This document shows positions 35,670-44,838 of a stretch of 64,000 nucleotides of DNA, one piece after another. The notes beneath the pieces are model-generated. The model had not been told where the DNA came from and ran no database searches. It saw only the letters and a program-made list of their open reading frames with translations. The stretch is from NCBI RefSeq assembly GCF_007273535.1, contig NZ_RIBP01000004.1:3324001-3388000 (forward strand), written 5' to 3'. This stretch comes from Niallia circulans (GTDB taxonomy: Bacteria; Bacillota; Bacilli; Bacillales; Cytobacillaceae). The translations under genes were made by a program, and so were the position numbers. The first letter of the stretch is position 1. The number at the start of each line of letters is the position of its first letter.

Positions 35670-36449
35670 CTACCTTAATCCAAATCTTTCCTTTGCAATT
35701 GCTGAAAATTCTTCTGTGTTGATGTCTTGCTTGTGTTTTTTTCCGTCTATCCATTCTGTAAAGGAGTCTTGGGATAATACCATGCTTCCTTTATCTGTTA
35801 ACATGCTAACGAGCGGACCTTTATTAAAGCGGGAATCGGGATGCTCGACAATTGTTTTTTGCATTTCGATCATATCCTTAACGTCATAAAATGCTACGGT
35901 TGATTGGAAGGCGTATCCTAGCGTCCATTCCTCACTTTTATCCTTCAGTTTCATAAAGAAGCAATAGTCTCCATACTCAGTCTCTTCTTGCTTTATTTGA
36001 AATTGTCCATTATCTGATTGGATAATTTCACCATCAAGCGGCACTGGTTTTAACGGCAGGTTTGCACCAAATCCAGAATCGACAATATAACGTCTCCCAT
36101 TCTCTTCAAGCAAAATGGCAGCATGTGTGGCACCTGTTTTACTCCAAGTTTTATTTGCAGCATCATAAGTGATTCCTTTAATCATGGTTACTTGAAAACC
36201 GTTTTCAAGTAAAAACAAGTAGAGAAGTGGATTCAAATCAAAACAAAGACCACCTTCCTGTCGTCCAATAACCTTTTCCATTAAGTACTTTTCTGAAATA
36301 GCTTCTGTTCTTCCCTCAATAATGGCTGTATTTTCAAACGGTACCGTTTTAGCCATTCTTTCAAGAACAAGTTCTAAAGTTTGCAATGTAATAGCTTCAT
36401 CAAGAGGAAAGCCAACCCGTTCGCGCAAGCGTTTATTGATTTGTTGCAT
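35670..36449 (-). CDS. nat: Arylamine N-acetyltransferase
   Basis: The 259-residue enzyme transfers acetyl groups from acetyl-CoA to arylamines and hydrazines. The catalytic triad is visible: Cys in GRQEGGLCFDLNPLL (about 70), His in GATHAAILL (about 110) and Asp in YIVDSGFG (about 125). It lies 4 bp downstream of a cupin gene, so the two form an operon. The physiological substrate is unknown. Confidence 0.93.
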   Translation of the reverse strand: MQQINKRLRERVGFPLDEAITLQTLELVLERMAKTVPFENTAIIEGRTEAISEKYLMEKVIGRQEGGLCFDLNPLLYLFLLENGFQVTMIKGITYDAANKTWSKTGATHAAILLEENGRRYIVDSGFGANLPLKPVPLDGEIIQSDNGQFQIKQEETEYGDYCFFMKLKDKSEEWTLGYAFQSTVAFYDVKDMIEMQKTIVEHPDSRFNKGPLVSMLTDKGSMVLSQDSFTEWIDGKKHKQDINTEEFSAIAKERFGLR

Positions 36450-36453
36450 ATAA

Positions 36454-36804
36454 TTACACCCTTTCTTCTAATGGCAGGTTTTCTCCTTGCAGTACAAGTA
36501 CTGTCATGCCTTCCTCACTTCCAGATTCATGGCCTTCTCCTTTTTCCCAAAGAACACCTTCACCTGATTGGATCGTTTGTACTAGCTTATCAGGACCCTT
36601 TATCCAGCCTTTCCCTTCCATAACAATAAAGGCTTGAGAAACAGGGGCATTATGGTAACCAACAACTCCACCTGACTCTATATGGATAATCCCAATACTG
36701 ACAGGTTCATCTGTTCTCATTATTTTTGTGTAATAAGCTGACATAGACTGATAATTGCCAATCTCTTTTCCTGCAAGCTTGTTAAATGAGATTATTTTCT
36801 TCAT
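36454..36804 (-). CDS. Cupin-domain protein
   Basis: The 116-residue protein is a single small beta-barrel cupin. Motif 1 is degenerate (IESGGVVGYHNAPVSQAFIV) and motif 2 is WEKGEGHESGSEEGMTVLVL. The number of His ligands is reduced, so metal binding is uncertain. GAGGTGA precedes the ATG. It is co-transcribed with the NAT gene. Confidence 0.8.
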   Translation of the reverse strand: MKKIISFNKLAGKEIGNYQSMSAYYTKIMRTDEPVSIGIIHIESGGVVGYHNAPVSQAFIVMEGKGWIKGPDKLVQTIQSGEGVLWEKGEGHESGSEEGMTVLVLQGENLPLEERV

Positions 36805-36881
36805 ACACTTTCACCTCTTGTCCAGTCTATTATCGCATAGTTTATTTCAATCACGGTAACGGTCTGCTTAACCGATTATAT

Positions 36882-37763
36882 TTAAGATTTTTGTTTATGT
36901 TTTTTATAGGCTAATGGAGTCATATGGATTTCCTTGCGAAATTTCTGGATAAAATAGCTAGTGCTGTTAAAACCGACTCTATAGCCGACCTCGGTTATAT
37001 TCGCATCCTCTTCCTGAAGTAACAGCAGGCTCTTCTGTATGCGATAATGCTCCAAATAGCTGAAAGGAGACCTTTTCAAAATTCTTTTGAAATAGCGGCA
37101 GCATTCAGACCGGCTCAATTGACCTGCAGAAGCAATATCCTCAAGGCTTATCTTCTCCTCGTAGTGTTGATGAATCCAATTGAGCATTCGTTTCATTTTT
37201 TCATTCTTACTGGCCTCTGTTTTATTAAAAGCCGGCGGTATCCCATGCATCATAAAGCTTTTCCAAGCTTGAGCCAGCTCTGTACTTATATCAATTTCAA
37301 AAAAAGGCTGTTTTTCCATTAGCAAACGGTTGATTTTCAAAATCGACTCCAGAATGGTTCTTCCCCATTCCTTGTTGCCATCAATGGAGACATATGGAAG
37401 ATTGCTCGCTTGTACATAGGGATACACAAACGTGGAAAACAGTTCTTGTGACAAAACAAAAGAAGGTGCTACATTCATGCATATATAGGAAGCAGCTTCT
37501 GTCTTTTCTTCCGCCATATGAAGCAAGCCGCTATTAATAAACAGTCCGTTACCTTCTAATAATTGAACTCTTTCCCCATTTACGTGAAATATAGCTTCCC
37601 CCTTTTTCATGTATACAAATTGCAGCTCATCATGCCAATGTAGGGGGATATGGCCATGAATATTTTGGTTAATTGTTGTTTCATAGCATGCTATTGGCAA
37701 AAGAACGGTAAGATGCTCTGTCAGCTCCCTTAAATTCTGATCAATGGAAAAATGACCTTTCAT
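36882..37763 (-). CDS. AraC family transcriptional regulator
   Basis: The 293-residue protein has an N-terminal AraC-type cupin ([20 protein letters not shown]) and a C-terminal double helix-turn-helix (about 190-290, with [20 protein letters not shown] and [20 protein letters not shown]). It is divergent from the EamA transporter gene, which it probably controls. GGAGG precedes the ATG. Confidence 0.9.
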   Translation of the reverse strand: MKGHFSIDQNLRELTEHLTVLLPIACYETTINQNIHGHIPLHWHDELQFVYMKKGEAIFHVNGERVQLLEGNGLFINSGLLHMAEEKTEAASYICMNVAPSFVLSQELFSTFVYPYVQASNLPYVSIDGNKEWGRTILESILKINRLLMEKQPFFEIDISTELAQAWKSFMMHGIPPAFNKTEASKNEKMKRMLNWIHQHYEEKISLEDIASAGQLSRSECCRYFKRILKRSPFSYLEHYRIQKSLLLLQEEDANITEVGYRVGFNSTSYFIQKFRKEIHMTPLAYKKHKQKS

Positions 37764-37865
37764 ACTACCACCTCCATATTGTTATATTTTTTCATGCTAT
37801 TTACGTATTTCCTATCAGATTATTGCTTTATTATAACAATATATTTATATAAGGGTGGAAGAAAT

Positions 37866-38801
37866 ATGTTGAACAATGATCGAAAAAAAGGCTTGTTTTT
37901 TGTGATTACCGGGGCTGCATTTTGGGGTATTGGCGGTACTGTTGCCCAGAAGCTGTTCCAATCTTATGAGGTAAATGTCGATTGGCTTGTTGTTGTCAGG
38001 CTGCTTTTGTCTGGCTGCATCTTGTTGCTATTTAAGCTTTTCAGCAAAAACCGCAGGGAAATTATTAATGTATGGAAGGAGCCAAGCACTGCCATCAGAC
38101 TTGTTGCATTTTCTGTGTTTGGAATGCTGGCAGTTCAATATACGTATATGGCATCCATCCATCATGGCAATGCGGCAGTTGCTACCTTACTACAGTATTT
38201 ATCTCCAATCATGATAATGCTGTATTATCTTATCACAAGAAAAATGCGTTTGACTAAGGTGGATGTCTACACGGCAATTCTAGCGTTATCAGGCTGTTTT
38301 TTCCTGCTCACAAACGGCACCTTCTCTGAGCTTTCTGTCCCTGTCCCTGCTGTCGTTTGGGGTGTTTTGTCAGGAGTTGCTGCTGCGTTTTACACGTTAA
38401 GCGCAGGATCGCTGCTAAAAAAGTTCGACTCTTTAGTAATTGTCGGCTGGGCAATGATTATCGGCGGACTTTGCTTAAATATAGTCGAACCAATTTGGAA
38501 AACAGCACCAGCTTCCATAACTGCCTCACAGCTTATTTATTTAGTGTTTGTCATCCTTTTTGGGACAATGATTGCCTTCTGGTTTTACATCAAAAGCCTT
38601 GAAACACTCATGCCGAAAGAGGCAAGCTTGTTAGGCAGCATTGAGCCATTAGCAGCCTGTTTAACAACTGTTTTCTGGCTGAATATGCCCTTCGGATTTA
38701 TCCAATGGGTTGGTGCTGCATGCATCATAAGTGTGGTACTGCTTCTCACCTTAAGTAAACGCCAAGCAGTTCCCTCTGCTTCTGATGATATCCCGATTTG
38801 A
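37866..38801 (+). CDS. EamA/DMT family transporter
   Basis: The 311-residue protein has ten predicted helices arranged as two EamA repeats ([19 protein letters not shown] and [20 protein letters not shown]). Members export metabolites or amino acids; the substrate is unknown. I chose ATG at 37866, after GGGTGG; the longer frame to 37752 overlaps the regulator promoter. The divergent AraC-type gene is the likely regulator. Confidence 0.9.
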   Translation: MLNNDRKKGLFFVITGAAFWGIGGTVAQKLFQSYEVNVDWLVVVRLLLSGCILLLFKLFSKNRREIINVWKEPSTAIRLVAFSVFGMLAVQYTYMASIHHGNAAVATLLQYLSPIMIMLYYLITRKMRLTKVDVYTAILALSGCFFLLTNGTFSELSVPVPAVVWGVLSGVAAAFYTLSAGSLLKKFDSLVIVGWAMIIGGLCLNIVEPIWKTAPASITASQLIYLVFVILFGTMIAFWFYIKSLETLMPKEASLLGSIEPLAACLTTVFWLNMPFGFIQWVGAACIISVVLLLTLSKRQAVPSASDDIPI

Positions 38802-38810
38802 TATAGAAAG

Positions 38811-38842
38811 AAAAAAGCTGCCGGTTGCTTCGGCAGCTTTCA
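38811..38842. terminator. Bidirectional terminator
   Basis: AAAGCTGCCG and CGGCAGCTTT form a perfect 10-bp stem between the convergent EamA and GNAT genes, with an A run on the left giving T residues for the minus strand. Confidence 0.85.
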
Positions 38843-39346
38843 AATTGCTTGTTTTTCAACATGATACTTATAAAACTTCTTATCTACCTCCATAAGAGGA
38901 AATGCTTTTGGTAGCTCTGCCATTTCAATACTAGTAAAGCTGTTTTTCTCATAAAAGCGATGTGCGGCTAAAAATTGTGGCGTTGTTCCTAAAAACACCT
39001 CGTTTACAGTACGCTCCTTTGCCCAACTAAGCGCATTCTGCAACAGACGAGTTGCTGTGTTAAAGGCTGAACCGCGATAATCTTTGGCAACAAACATTTT
39101 CCTTAAAGCTACTTGGCTATTGCCAATATCAAGTAAAGCAATTGTTCCGACTACCTTGTCCTCCATACACGCTACCCAAAAATTCCCTTTTCCCCGTTGA
39201 TAAAATGTTTCAATCATCATTAAATCAGGTTGATTTTCTTTTGTTATTGGAATATTGTATTCCGTTTGCTGGATATGTAATATCAAGTCTAATACTTCTG
39301 TTTGATATTGCTCGGAATATACTTTCACAATTGGTTCCTTGCTCAT
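38840..39346 (-). CDS. GNAT family acetyltransferase
   Basis: The 168-residue protein is a single GNAT domain with VVGTIALLDIGNSQVALRKM as the central strand, MFVAKDYRGSAFNTATRLLQ as the acetyl-CoA loop and FYEKNSFTSIEMAEL near the end. The substrate is unknown. It is a monocistronic gene with a terminator at its stop codon. Confidence 0.85.
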   Translation of the reverse strand: MSKEPIVKVYSEQYQTEVLDLILHIQQTEYNIPITKENQPDLMMIETFYQRGKGNFWVACMEDKVVGTIALLDIGNSQVALRKMFVAKDYRGSAFNTATRLLQNALSWAKERTVNEVFLGTTPQFLAAHRFYEKNSFTSIEMAELPKAFPLMEVDKKFYKYHVEKQAI

Positions 39347-39519
39347 CTTGCCACCGCCTATACAGTAATATTTTGTTCGTAATTTATCATCTGTTTTAAA
39401 ATGGAACTACCGTAATAAATATCTGACTTTTCAGTCTATAATATCAAAAACAATTATTTTTTTCAAATAGAATAATTCTGCTATCATAAGGAAAATTTAT
39501 TTTTTGGGAGGTGATTTAT

Positions 39520-39765
39520 ATGGCAAGAATTGGTGTAGAACAATCGCTAACAAATATTTCTGAGGCTCTTCGTGAAAAAGGGCATGAAATCATTAACCTC
39601 CAGCAAGAATCAGACGCACAAGGCTGTGATTGCTGTGTCGTTTCAGGAATCGACTCTAATGTTATGGGCATGCAGGACACACAATTGCAAGGCTCTGTGA
39701 TTGAGGCAAACGGCCTCTCTGCAGATGAAGTATGTCAGCAGGTAGAACAACGAACAAGCAGATAA
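39520..39765 (+). CDS. ykuS: YkuS family protein (UPF0180)
   Basis: The 81-residue protein matches UPF0180 along its length: [20 protein letters not shown], then [20 protein letters not shown]. The two adjacent Cys are conserved in the family. Function unknown. GGGAGGTGA lies upstream of the ATG. Confidence 0.92.
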   Translation: MARIGVEQSLTNISEALREKGHEIINLQQESDAQGCDCCVVSGIDSNVMGMQDTQLQGSVIEANGLSADEVCQQVEQRTSR

Positions 39766-40001
39766 AAATGCAAGTCAGTCCGTTTGGTATGGCGGGCTGG
39801 CTTCTCTCCTCTATAATCCCCTTAAATATACTTTCCTGTTTGTATGAAGATCGTCATTTTTGGCGATACATTTACTAAAACACGACGATTGCCTATTGTT
39901 ATTGGAACATGTTGTTTCCGTAAATATTCTATTCAAGATAATGTAGTTTTTTCCGTCCTGTCATATGATGAAAATATATAGTGTGAAGGGAGATGAATGA
40001 A

Positions 40002-40055
40002 ATGATTATCTTTTTAATCGGATTAGGCATATTGATTGTGGATGTGTTTTTCTAA
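40002..40055 (+). CDS. 17-residue hydrophobic microprotein (candidate)
   Basis: AAGGGAGATGA stands shortly before an ATG that opens an 18-codon frame, MIIFLIGLGILIVDVFF. This is just long enough to span a membrane once. The good ribosome-binding site makes translation plausible, but I cannot name a family and the frame is very short. Confidence 0.4.
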   Translation: MIIFLIGLGILIVDVFF

Positions 40056-40072
40056 TTCTCCCAAATCCTAAC

Positions 40073-40120
40073 AGGCTGATAAAAAACATGACCCTTTTGG
40101 GTGAAGTTTGCCATCAGCCT
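40073..40120 (-). terminator. rtcB terminator region
   Basis: A nested structure has outer arms CAGGCTGAT and ATCAGCCTG and an inner stem ending, on the minus strand, in T6. It lies just after the RtcB stop codon. Confidence 0.6.
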
Positions 40121-40130
40121 GGAACATTCT

Positions 40131-41321
40131 TCAATTTGCCTTGAAATTATATAATGGTTTAATTACTTGAACAATTTCAATCGTATCATCTGTATGCTTA
40201 ATAATATCCTCCATCGGTTTATAAGCCATTGGACTTTCATCCAATGTACCTTCATTAACAGAAGTCGTCCAAACATCCTTCATTACGTCTTTAAATTGCT
40301 CTAATGACACCAATTCTTTTGCTTTTGTCCTGGACATTAATCTACCCGCACCGTGTGGGGCTGATTCATTCCAGTCCTTATTTCCCTTGCCTATTGCGAT
40401 GATGCTTCCATCCCTCATATTCATTGGAATAATCACTTTTTCATCTTTTCTCGCAGAGATTGCTCCTTTTCTGAGAATCATCTGTTCCATATCAATGTAA
40501 TTGTGAATGGTCGTAAAGCTTTCTAAGATGTTCCAGCGCATACGCGAAGTGATTTCCTCCACCATTGCCTTTCTGTTTAATAAAGCATAATGCTGGGCTA
40601 TCTTCATGTCATTCATATAATGCTCAAAGCTTTTCCCTTGAAGGTAGGCAAGATCCTTTTTGACATATGGTCGTTTCAGCGCCTTTAACGTCTCTTCAAT
40701 TTCACTTTCCCTTCCTGCTGCTTTCAATTCATCAATCAAGCCTTGTTTCTCCTGATGCAAGCTCAAAAGCTCATTATAAGCCAAGTTTTGATAATGATCG
40801 GCAATTTGCTTCCCTAAGTTTCTTGACCCAGAATGAATGACAAGTACAATTTTGTCATCCATTTCGTTCAACTCTACAAAATGATTGCCGCCACCTAATG
40901 TACCAACAGATGATTTGGCTCTTTTCAAGCTAAACGGTGCCACAACATTGCGAAATTCTACTCTTTTGGAGTATGGGTGAAATTGACTACTTTCACGTGT
41001 AGAAAAACCGCTTGGAATATGCTTTCGGATAACTTCATCCAATTGATCAAAATTCACTTCTGTTTTATTTTTATCGATGACTGCTACTTCCATGCCACAT
41101 CCAATATCTACACCAACCAAATTTGGAACAATTTTATCTGTTATCGTCATTGTTGTACCGATTGTGCAGCCTGCTCCAGCATGTGTATCTGGCATGATTC
41201 GTATTTTCGTTCCCTTTGTAAATTCCTGATCACATAGCTCCAGTATTTGAGACATCGCTGTTTCTTCTACTTTATCTGTATAAACTTTCGCAATATTATA
41301 TTTTCCTTGGACTTCTAACAT
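40131..41321 (-). CDS. rtcB: RtcB family RNA ligase
   Basis: The 396-residue protein joins 2',3'-cyclic phosphate (or 3'-phosphate) and 5'-OH RNA ends using GTP and Mn2+. Metal and guanylate site motifs are present: GVDIGCGMEV (Cys ligand), GTLGGGNHFVEL, IHSGSRNLGKQIADHY and APHGAGRLMSRTKA with the guanylated His. The start ATG at 41321 follows AAGGAGAG. The length fits the shorter bacterial RtcB2-like branch. No archease, RtcA or RtcR gene is adjacent, so its trigger and RNA substrate are unknown. Confidence 0.93.
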   Translation of the reverse strand: MLEVQGKYNIAKVYTDKVEETAMSQILELCDQEFTKGTKIRIMPDTHAGAGCTIGTTMTITDKIVPNLVGVDIGCGMEVAVIDKNKTEVNFDQLDEVIRKHIPSGFSTRESSQFHPYSKRVEFRNVVAPFSLKRAKSSVGTLGGGNHFVELNEMDDKIVLVIHSGSRNLGKQIADHYQNLAYNELLSLHQEKQGLIDELKAAGRESEIEETLKALKRPYVKKDLAYLQGKSFEHYMNDMKIAQHYALLNRKAMVEEITSRMRWNILESFTTIHNYIDMEQMILRKGAISARKDEKVIIPMNMRDGSIIAIGKGNKDWNESAPHGAGRLMSRTKAKELVSLEQFKDVMKDVWTTSVNEGTLDESPMAYKPMEDIIKHTDDTIEIVQVIKPLYNFKAN

Positions 41322-41504
41322 AGTGACTCTCCTTTTTTGTATTAGAGGAAGCAATTGCAAACAGATTTCTATTACATCCTTCCATATTTATACTTTACTG
41401 CCAATTCGCTCTTTCTAGTATTAATTCCTGCATTATTTTCAAAATGAATGGAAAACCTATACATGGGAAAATTTTTGTTGTAGAAAATTCTTTAGGAGAA
41501 ATTC

Positions 41505-42515
41505 ATGAAAAACAATACAAAAGCACCACTTACCTCTGCTGAAAAAGCAAATCTCTGGAATTTTTATATGGCGAACACAATGTCTCGCTGTATGTTCCAG
41601 CATTTCTTAGCAAATGTAGAAAACAAACAGATTAAGAAAATTATTCAAGACAGTGATTTACTTAGTCAAAGGATAACAGAGCGTGTGAAAAGCTTTTTTC
41701 AAGAAGAAAACATTCCATTGCCTGCAGGCTTTTCTGAGCAGGATGTAAACCTGACTGCTCCTCGGCTGTTTTCTGATAGCTTCTACCTTTTGTACATAGA
41801 CATGATGTATAAGCTTGGATTAATCTTTTACAGCATCACATTACCAAATACAACGAGATTAGATATTCGCCAATTTATAACAGAATCAATGCGTGATGCA
41901 GCTAACTATTCCAATCAAGTGACAGAGGTAATGTTAGAAACTGGCATTTATGTGCGACCACCAAATATTCCGACAATGAACACACAAGAAATGGTGGAGC
42001 GACAAAGCTTTTTCAATGGCTTTTTTGGTGATAAACGAACATTGACTGGGATTGAAATTTCACAGTTATTTGCAAATATCCAGTTTAATACCATTAAAAC
42101 AGTCCTTTTACTCGCATTCAGTCAGGTTGCAGAATCAAATGAAATTCGTAGCTACTTTATAAGAGGAAAACATATAAATATTAAACAAAATACTGTTTTT
42201 TCTAATGTCTTAAAGCAGGAAGACCTGCCACTGACAATGCCAAGTCAATTTAATGTGACAACAACCAATATACCACCGTTTTCAGATAAGTTGATGCTTT
42301 TTCATATCAGCAATTTATCGTCAGCTAAGCTAAGAAACTTCGGCGATTCCATCGCAGTCAGCCCTCGTCATGATTTGGGTTCCATCTATTTCCGGCTTAT
42401 GGTGGAAACTTCGAACTATGCGGAGGATGGAGGAAACCTTTTAATTGAAAATAATTGGATGGAAAAGCCGCCACATAATGTCGATCGAAACCTGCTTGCT
42501 AAGAAAAAGAAATAA
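41505..42515 (+). CDS. DUF3231 family protein
   Basis: The 336-residue protein is a paralogue of the one at 26054-27091, with the same two-repeat layout (LTSAEKANLWNFYMANTMSR and LTGIEISQLFANIQFNTIKT) and the same C-terminal signature (FSDKLMLFHISNLSSAKLRN). TTAGGAG precedes the ATG. Function unknown; a ferritin-like fold is known for the family. Confidence 0.88.
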   Translation: MKNNTKAPLTSAEKANLWNFYMANTMSRCMFQHFLANVENKQIKKIIQDSDLLSQRITERVKSFFQEENIPLPAGFSEQDVNLTAPRLFSDSFYLLYIDMMYKLGLIFYSITLPNTTRLDIRQFITESMRDAANYSNQVTEVMLETGIYVRPPNIPTMNTQEMVERQSFFNGFFGDKRTLTGIEISQLFANIQFNTIKTVLLLAFSQVAESNEIRSYFIRGKHINIKQNTVFSNVLKQEDLPLTMPSQFNVTTTNIPPFSDKLMLFHISNLSSAKLRNFGDSIAVSPRHDLGSIYFRLMVETSNYAEDGGNLLIENNWMEKPPHNVDRNLLAKKKK

Positions 42516-42547
42516 TGATGCTGCCGCAGTTTGGCAGCATCATTATT
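42511..42547 (+). terminator. Terminator of the DUF3231 gene
   Basis: Perfect 15-base arms (42511-42525 and 42533-42547) span the stop region. Confidence 0.88.
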
Positions 42548-42622
42548 TCCAACTACTTACTCTTTGACAATTTCTTATGATAAAGGACATACTTTGCCTC
42601 CTATCTAGTATCAATAAACAAA

Positions 42623-42652
42623 TAATAGCCGCCATTGACTTGGCAGCTATTA
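42623..42652 (-). terminator. Terminator of the membrane-protein pair
   Basis: A 12-bp stem with one wobble (42623-42634 with 42641-42652) is followed on the minus strand by T-rich sequence. Confidence 0.65.
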
Positions 42653-42662
42653 CATGTTTGAT

Positions 42663-43103
42663 TCACAGTCTGACAATACCTAATGTGTGATACTTTTTTA
42701 AAATCATTTCCACCATATTAGCCTTATCCTCCTCACAATTTATGATGAGGAGTACTTCTGCAGGAGAGCATGCTGGTTTGTTCCGCTTGCTTTTTTTTAT
42801 GGATACATCCAAAAATATTCCGACAAGAGCCCCCGCTATCATACCAATTAATCCCCAAATAATAGGACCAAGATACAGAACGAATCCGTAAATTGTCCCT
42901 AACAGCATCATAATCATGCTTATACAGGACACTAAAAATAAATTCATGCCATTATTATTATAGGGGTCAATAAAACTATATTCTGTTTTTTCGGGGAAGA
43001 TAGGTTTTGCTAATATACATTCACGACCGATATGGTTGTTTTCGAGTTCACTTATGGCAAGCTCCAGTTTTAACGAATGTTCAAACAAAGATATGACAGT
43101 CAT
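42663..43103 (-). CDS. Two-helix membrane protein of unknown function
   Basis: The 146-residue protein has a soluble N-terminal part, two membrane helices (NLFLVSCISMIMMLLGTIYG and IIWGLIGMIAGALVGIFLDV) with glycine-rich packing, and a soluble tail. The layout resembles general-stress glycine-zipper proteins, without a clear family match. Its ATG overlaps the preceding stop by one base (TAATG), so it is translated with the upstream gene. Confidence 0.65.
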   Translation of the reverse strand: MTVISLFEHSLKLELAISELENNHIGRECILAKPIFPEKTEYSFIDPYNNNGMNLFLVSCISMIMMLLGTIYGFVLYLGPIIWGLIGMIAGALVGIFLDVSIKKSKRNKPACSPAEVLLIINCEEDKANMVEMILKKYHTLGIVRL

Positions 43104-43990
43104 TATTTTTTCTCCAATAGCTTCATCAAGTCTCTTCTGTTAGCCTTATTCCAATAGTTGTTTTCTAGATAGCGCGCTTGCTCGATTTTAAATAGATCAT
43201 TAAGTGTGAGTGTATGATAATAGCTGTCACATACAGCAAAACAATATAATGAAGGCAAATACAGCGCCCATTGCGGGTCGAGTGCAACTATTGCTTTTAA
43301 ATAATCTCCATTGCAGGTGTAGTAGAAGCTGCTTAACAGATTTGATTGAAATATAGTAATTAACAGCCAAAAACTTAAGTACAATCCTGTTGTAATATTG
43401 CGGATAATTAAATGTCCAAGACCTGGTGTGATGATTGACCAAAAAACTGGAATCCATACACTCATCTTTTGAAGATAATTAATCTCAAATAGACTTAATT
43501 GAAAATCAGCTATTGGAGCCTTTTGCCTTGCTGCAAGCTGAGACAGTTGATTAATATCTGTTGCTAATCTATAGGCATCCCATATATTAAAGATATAAAC
43601 ACCGATATAGATAAAAAACCATTTTATGTCAAGGCATTGCTTCGCCATGTCAAACTGGCCAGTACAAGAATAAACAATCGCCAAATTAAGCTTGGTTTCT
43701 GTATTAACAACAAACTCAAACAGGAATAAAAAGAAGCCTTTCAACCGTTTCCCTAACATTATATGACCTGCACCGGGCATCGCCATTCCCCACCATAATG
43801 GCATATACGGGTTAATTACACGCAAGTAATTACTACCGAAGGGTGTTATTTTTACTTGGGGTCTTCTTAACACATCATGCATCCTACTCACCAGTTTCTC
43901 TCGATGTATACTATGTATGATTCTCCAATAAGTCCTTTTTATTCGAGCAGCATCGTTCTTTATATAAAATTGCTCCACCCTGTTTTTCAT
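43103..43990 (-). CDS. Multi-helix membrane protein with duplicated PGxGH motif
   Basis: The 295-residue protein contains two similar halves, each with proline-glycine-x-glycine-His before a membrane hairpin: MPGAGHIMLGKRLKGFFLFL near residue 73 and ITPGLGHLIIRNITTGLYL near residue 190. This recalls TM2-like domains. I see no strong ribosome-binding site before the ATG. It forms a two-gene unit with the next gene. Function unknown. Confidence 0.65.
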   Translation of the reverse strand: MKNRVEQFYIKNDAARIKRTYWRIIHSIHREKLVSRMHDVLRRPQVKITPFGSNYLRVINPYMPLWWGMAMPGAGHIMLGKRLKGFFLFLFEFVVNTETKLNLAIVYSCTGQFDMAKQCLDIKWFFIYIGVYIFNIWDAYRLATDINQLSQLAARQKAPIADFQLSLFEINYLQKMSVWIPVFWSIITPGLGHLIIRNITTGLYLSFWLLITIFQSNLLSSFYYTCNGDYLKAIVALDPQWALYLPSLYCFAVCDSYYHTLTLNDLFKIEQARYLENNYWNKANRRDLMKLLEKK

Positions 43991-44151
43991 TAAAACGTAT
44001 TCTTAATAATCGTTACAGTTTATTTTTGGAAATTTTATAAGTAAAATAACTATATGTCTTATTAACTAATAACAACTATAAATTAAATTACCGAAGTATA
44101 TATTTATCCAGTATTAGCAAAAATAAAAGTAGCAGGGAGGCATTGTACCAG

Positions 44152-44256
44152 ATGAAAAAAGAAGATGTACTATCAGATGATTTTTTAGAAAAGCTTGTAG
44201 AGGAAATCAATGAGCTGTATGGGTGGGATGAAACGGAAACACCTGTTGAGGAATAG
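44152..44256 (+). CDS. 34-residue acidic microprotein (candidate)
   Basis: GGGAGG stands 11 bases before an ATG opening a 34-codon frame: MKKEDVLSDDFLEKLVEEIN, then ELYGWDETETPVEE. It is strongly acidic and helical and looks like a leader-type or adaptor peptide, but no modifying enzyme is nearby. A hairpin at 44279-44314 follows. Confidence 0.5.
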   Translation: MKKEDVLSDDFLEKLVEEINELYGWDETETPVEE

Positions 44257-44278
44257 CTTATTTGAAAGTCTAAAAAAG

Positions 44279-44314
44279 GCCATGACAAAATGTTAGTCCT
44301 CATTCTATCATGGC
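44279..44314. terminator. Hairpin between the microprotein and the VOC gene
   Basis: GCCATGA and TCATGGC form a 7-bp stem with a long loop. Six T residues follow on the minus strand, so it probably terminates the GNAT-VOC operon. Confidence 0.5.
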
Positions 44315-44439
44315 AAAATACAATAGTATTAGAGCTACTTCTTTAGGCATTTGGTTATAGCCCTACTATCCTAGTATATCGTTCTTTATTAAGAATGTCT
44401 CTTATTTTTTTAAAATTTATTACATTCTATTTCTATCCG

Positions 44440-44838
44440 TTACTTAAATGGAAGAGTAAATTGCCAGGAAACCCCATACTTATCAATAATCCATCCAAAT
44501 TTTCTGCTGAAGGAATAATCTCCAAGAGCCATAAGCTCTTGGCCTCCACTAACGAATGCTTGATAATAATGGTCAATTTGCTCCTCTGTTTCACATTCAA
44601 CATAAATGGAAAATGAGGGTGTAAATCCAAAGTCATGAGAAATGTTGCTGTCTATACACATGAACTCTTGGTTCTTCAATGTGAAGACAGCTTGCATGAC
44701 GCTTCCTTCCTCTCCAGCTTCGTCCTTCCCGTAACGGATCACATTCTTTATACTTGAGTCTTCTATTATGGTTGTATAAAAATGGATCGCTGCTTCCGCA
44801 TTTCCTTGAAACATTAAAAATGGGGTTATCTTAGTCAT
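44440..44838 (-). CDS. PhnB-like VOC family protein
   Basis: The 132-residue protein belongs to the glyoxalase/VOC fold, PhnB-like branch (MTKITPFLMFQGNAEAAIHF at the start and GGQELMALGDYSFSRKFGWI, then IIDKYGVSWQF near the end). Such proteins bind metals or small ligands; no activity can be assigned. ATG at 44838 follows GGAGGG. It overlaps the upstream GNAT gene by 8 bases. Confidence 0.88.
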   Translation of the reverse strand: MTKITPFLMFQGNAEAAIHFYTTIIEDSSIKNVIRYGKDEAGEEGSVMQAVFTLKNQEFMCIDSNISHDFGFTPSFSIYVECETEEQIDHYYQAFVSGGQELMALGDYSFSRKFGWIIDKYGVSWQFTLPFK

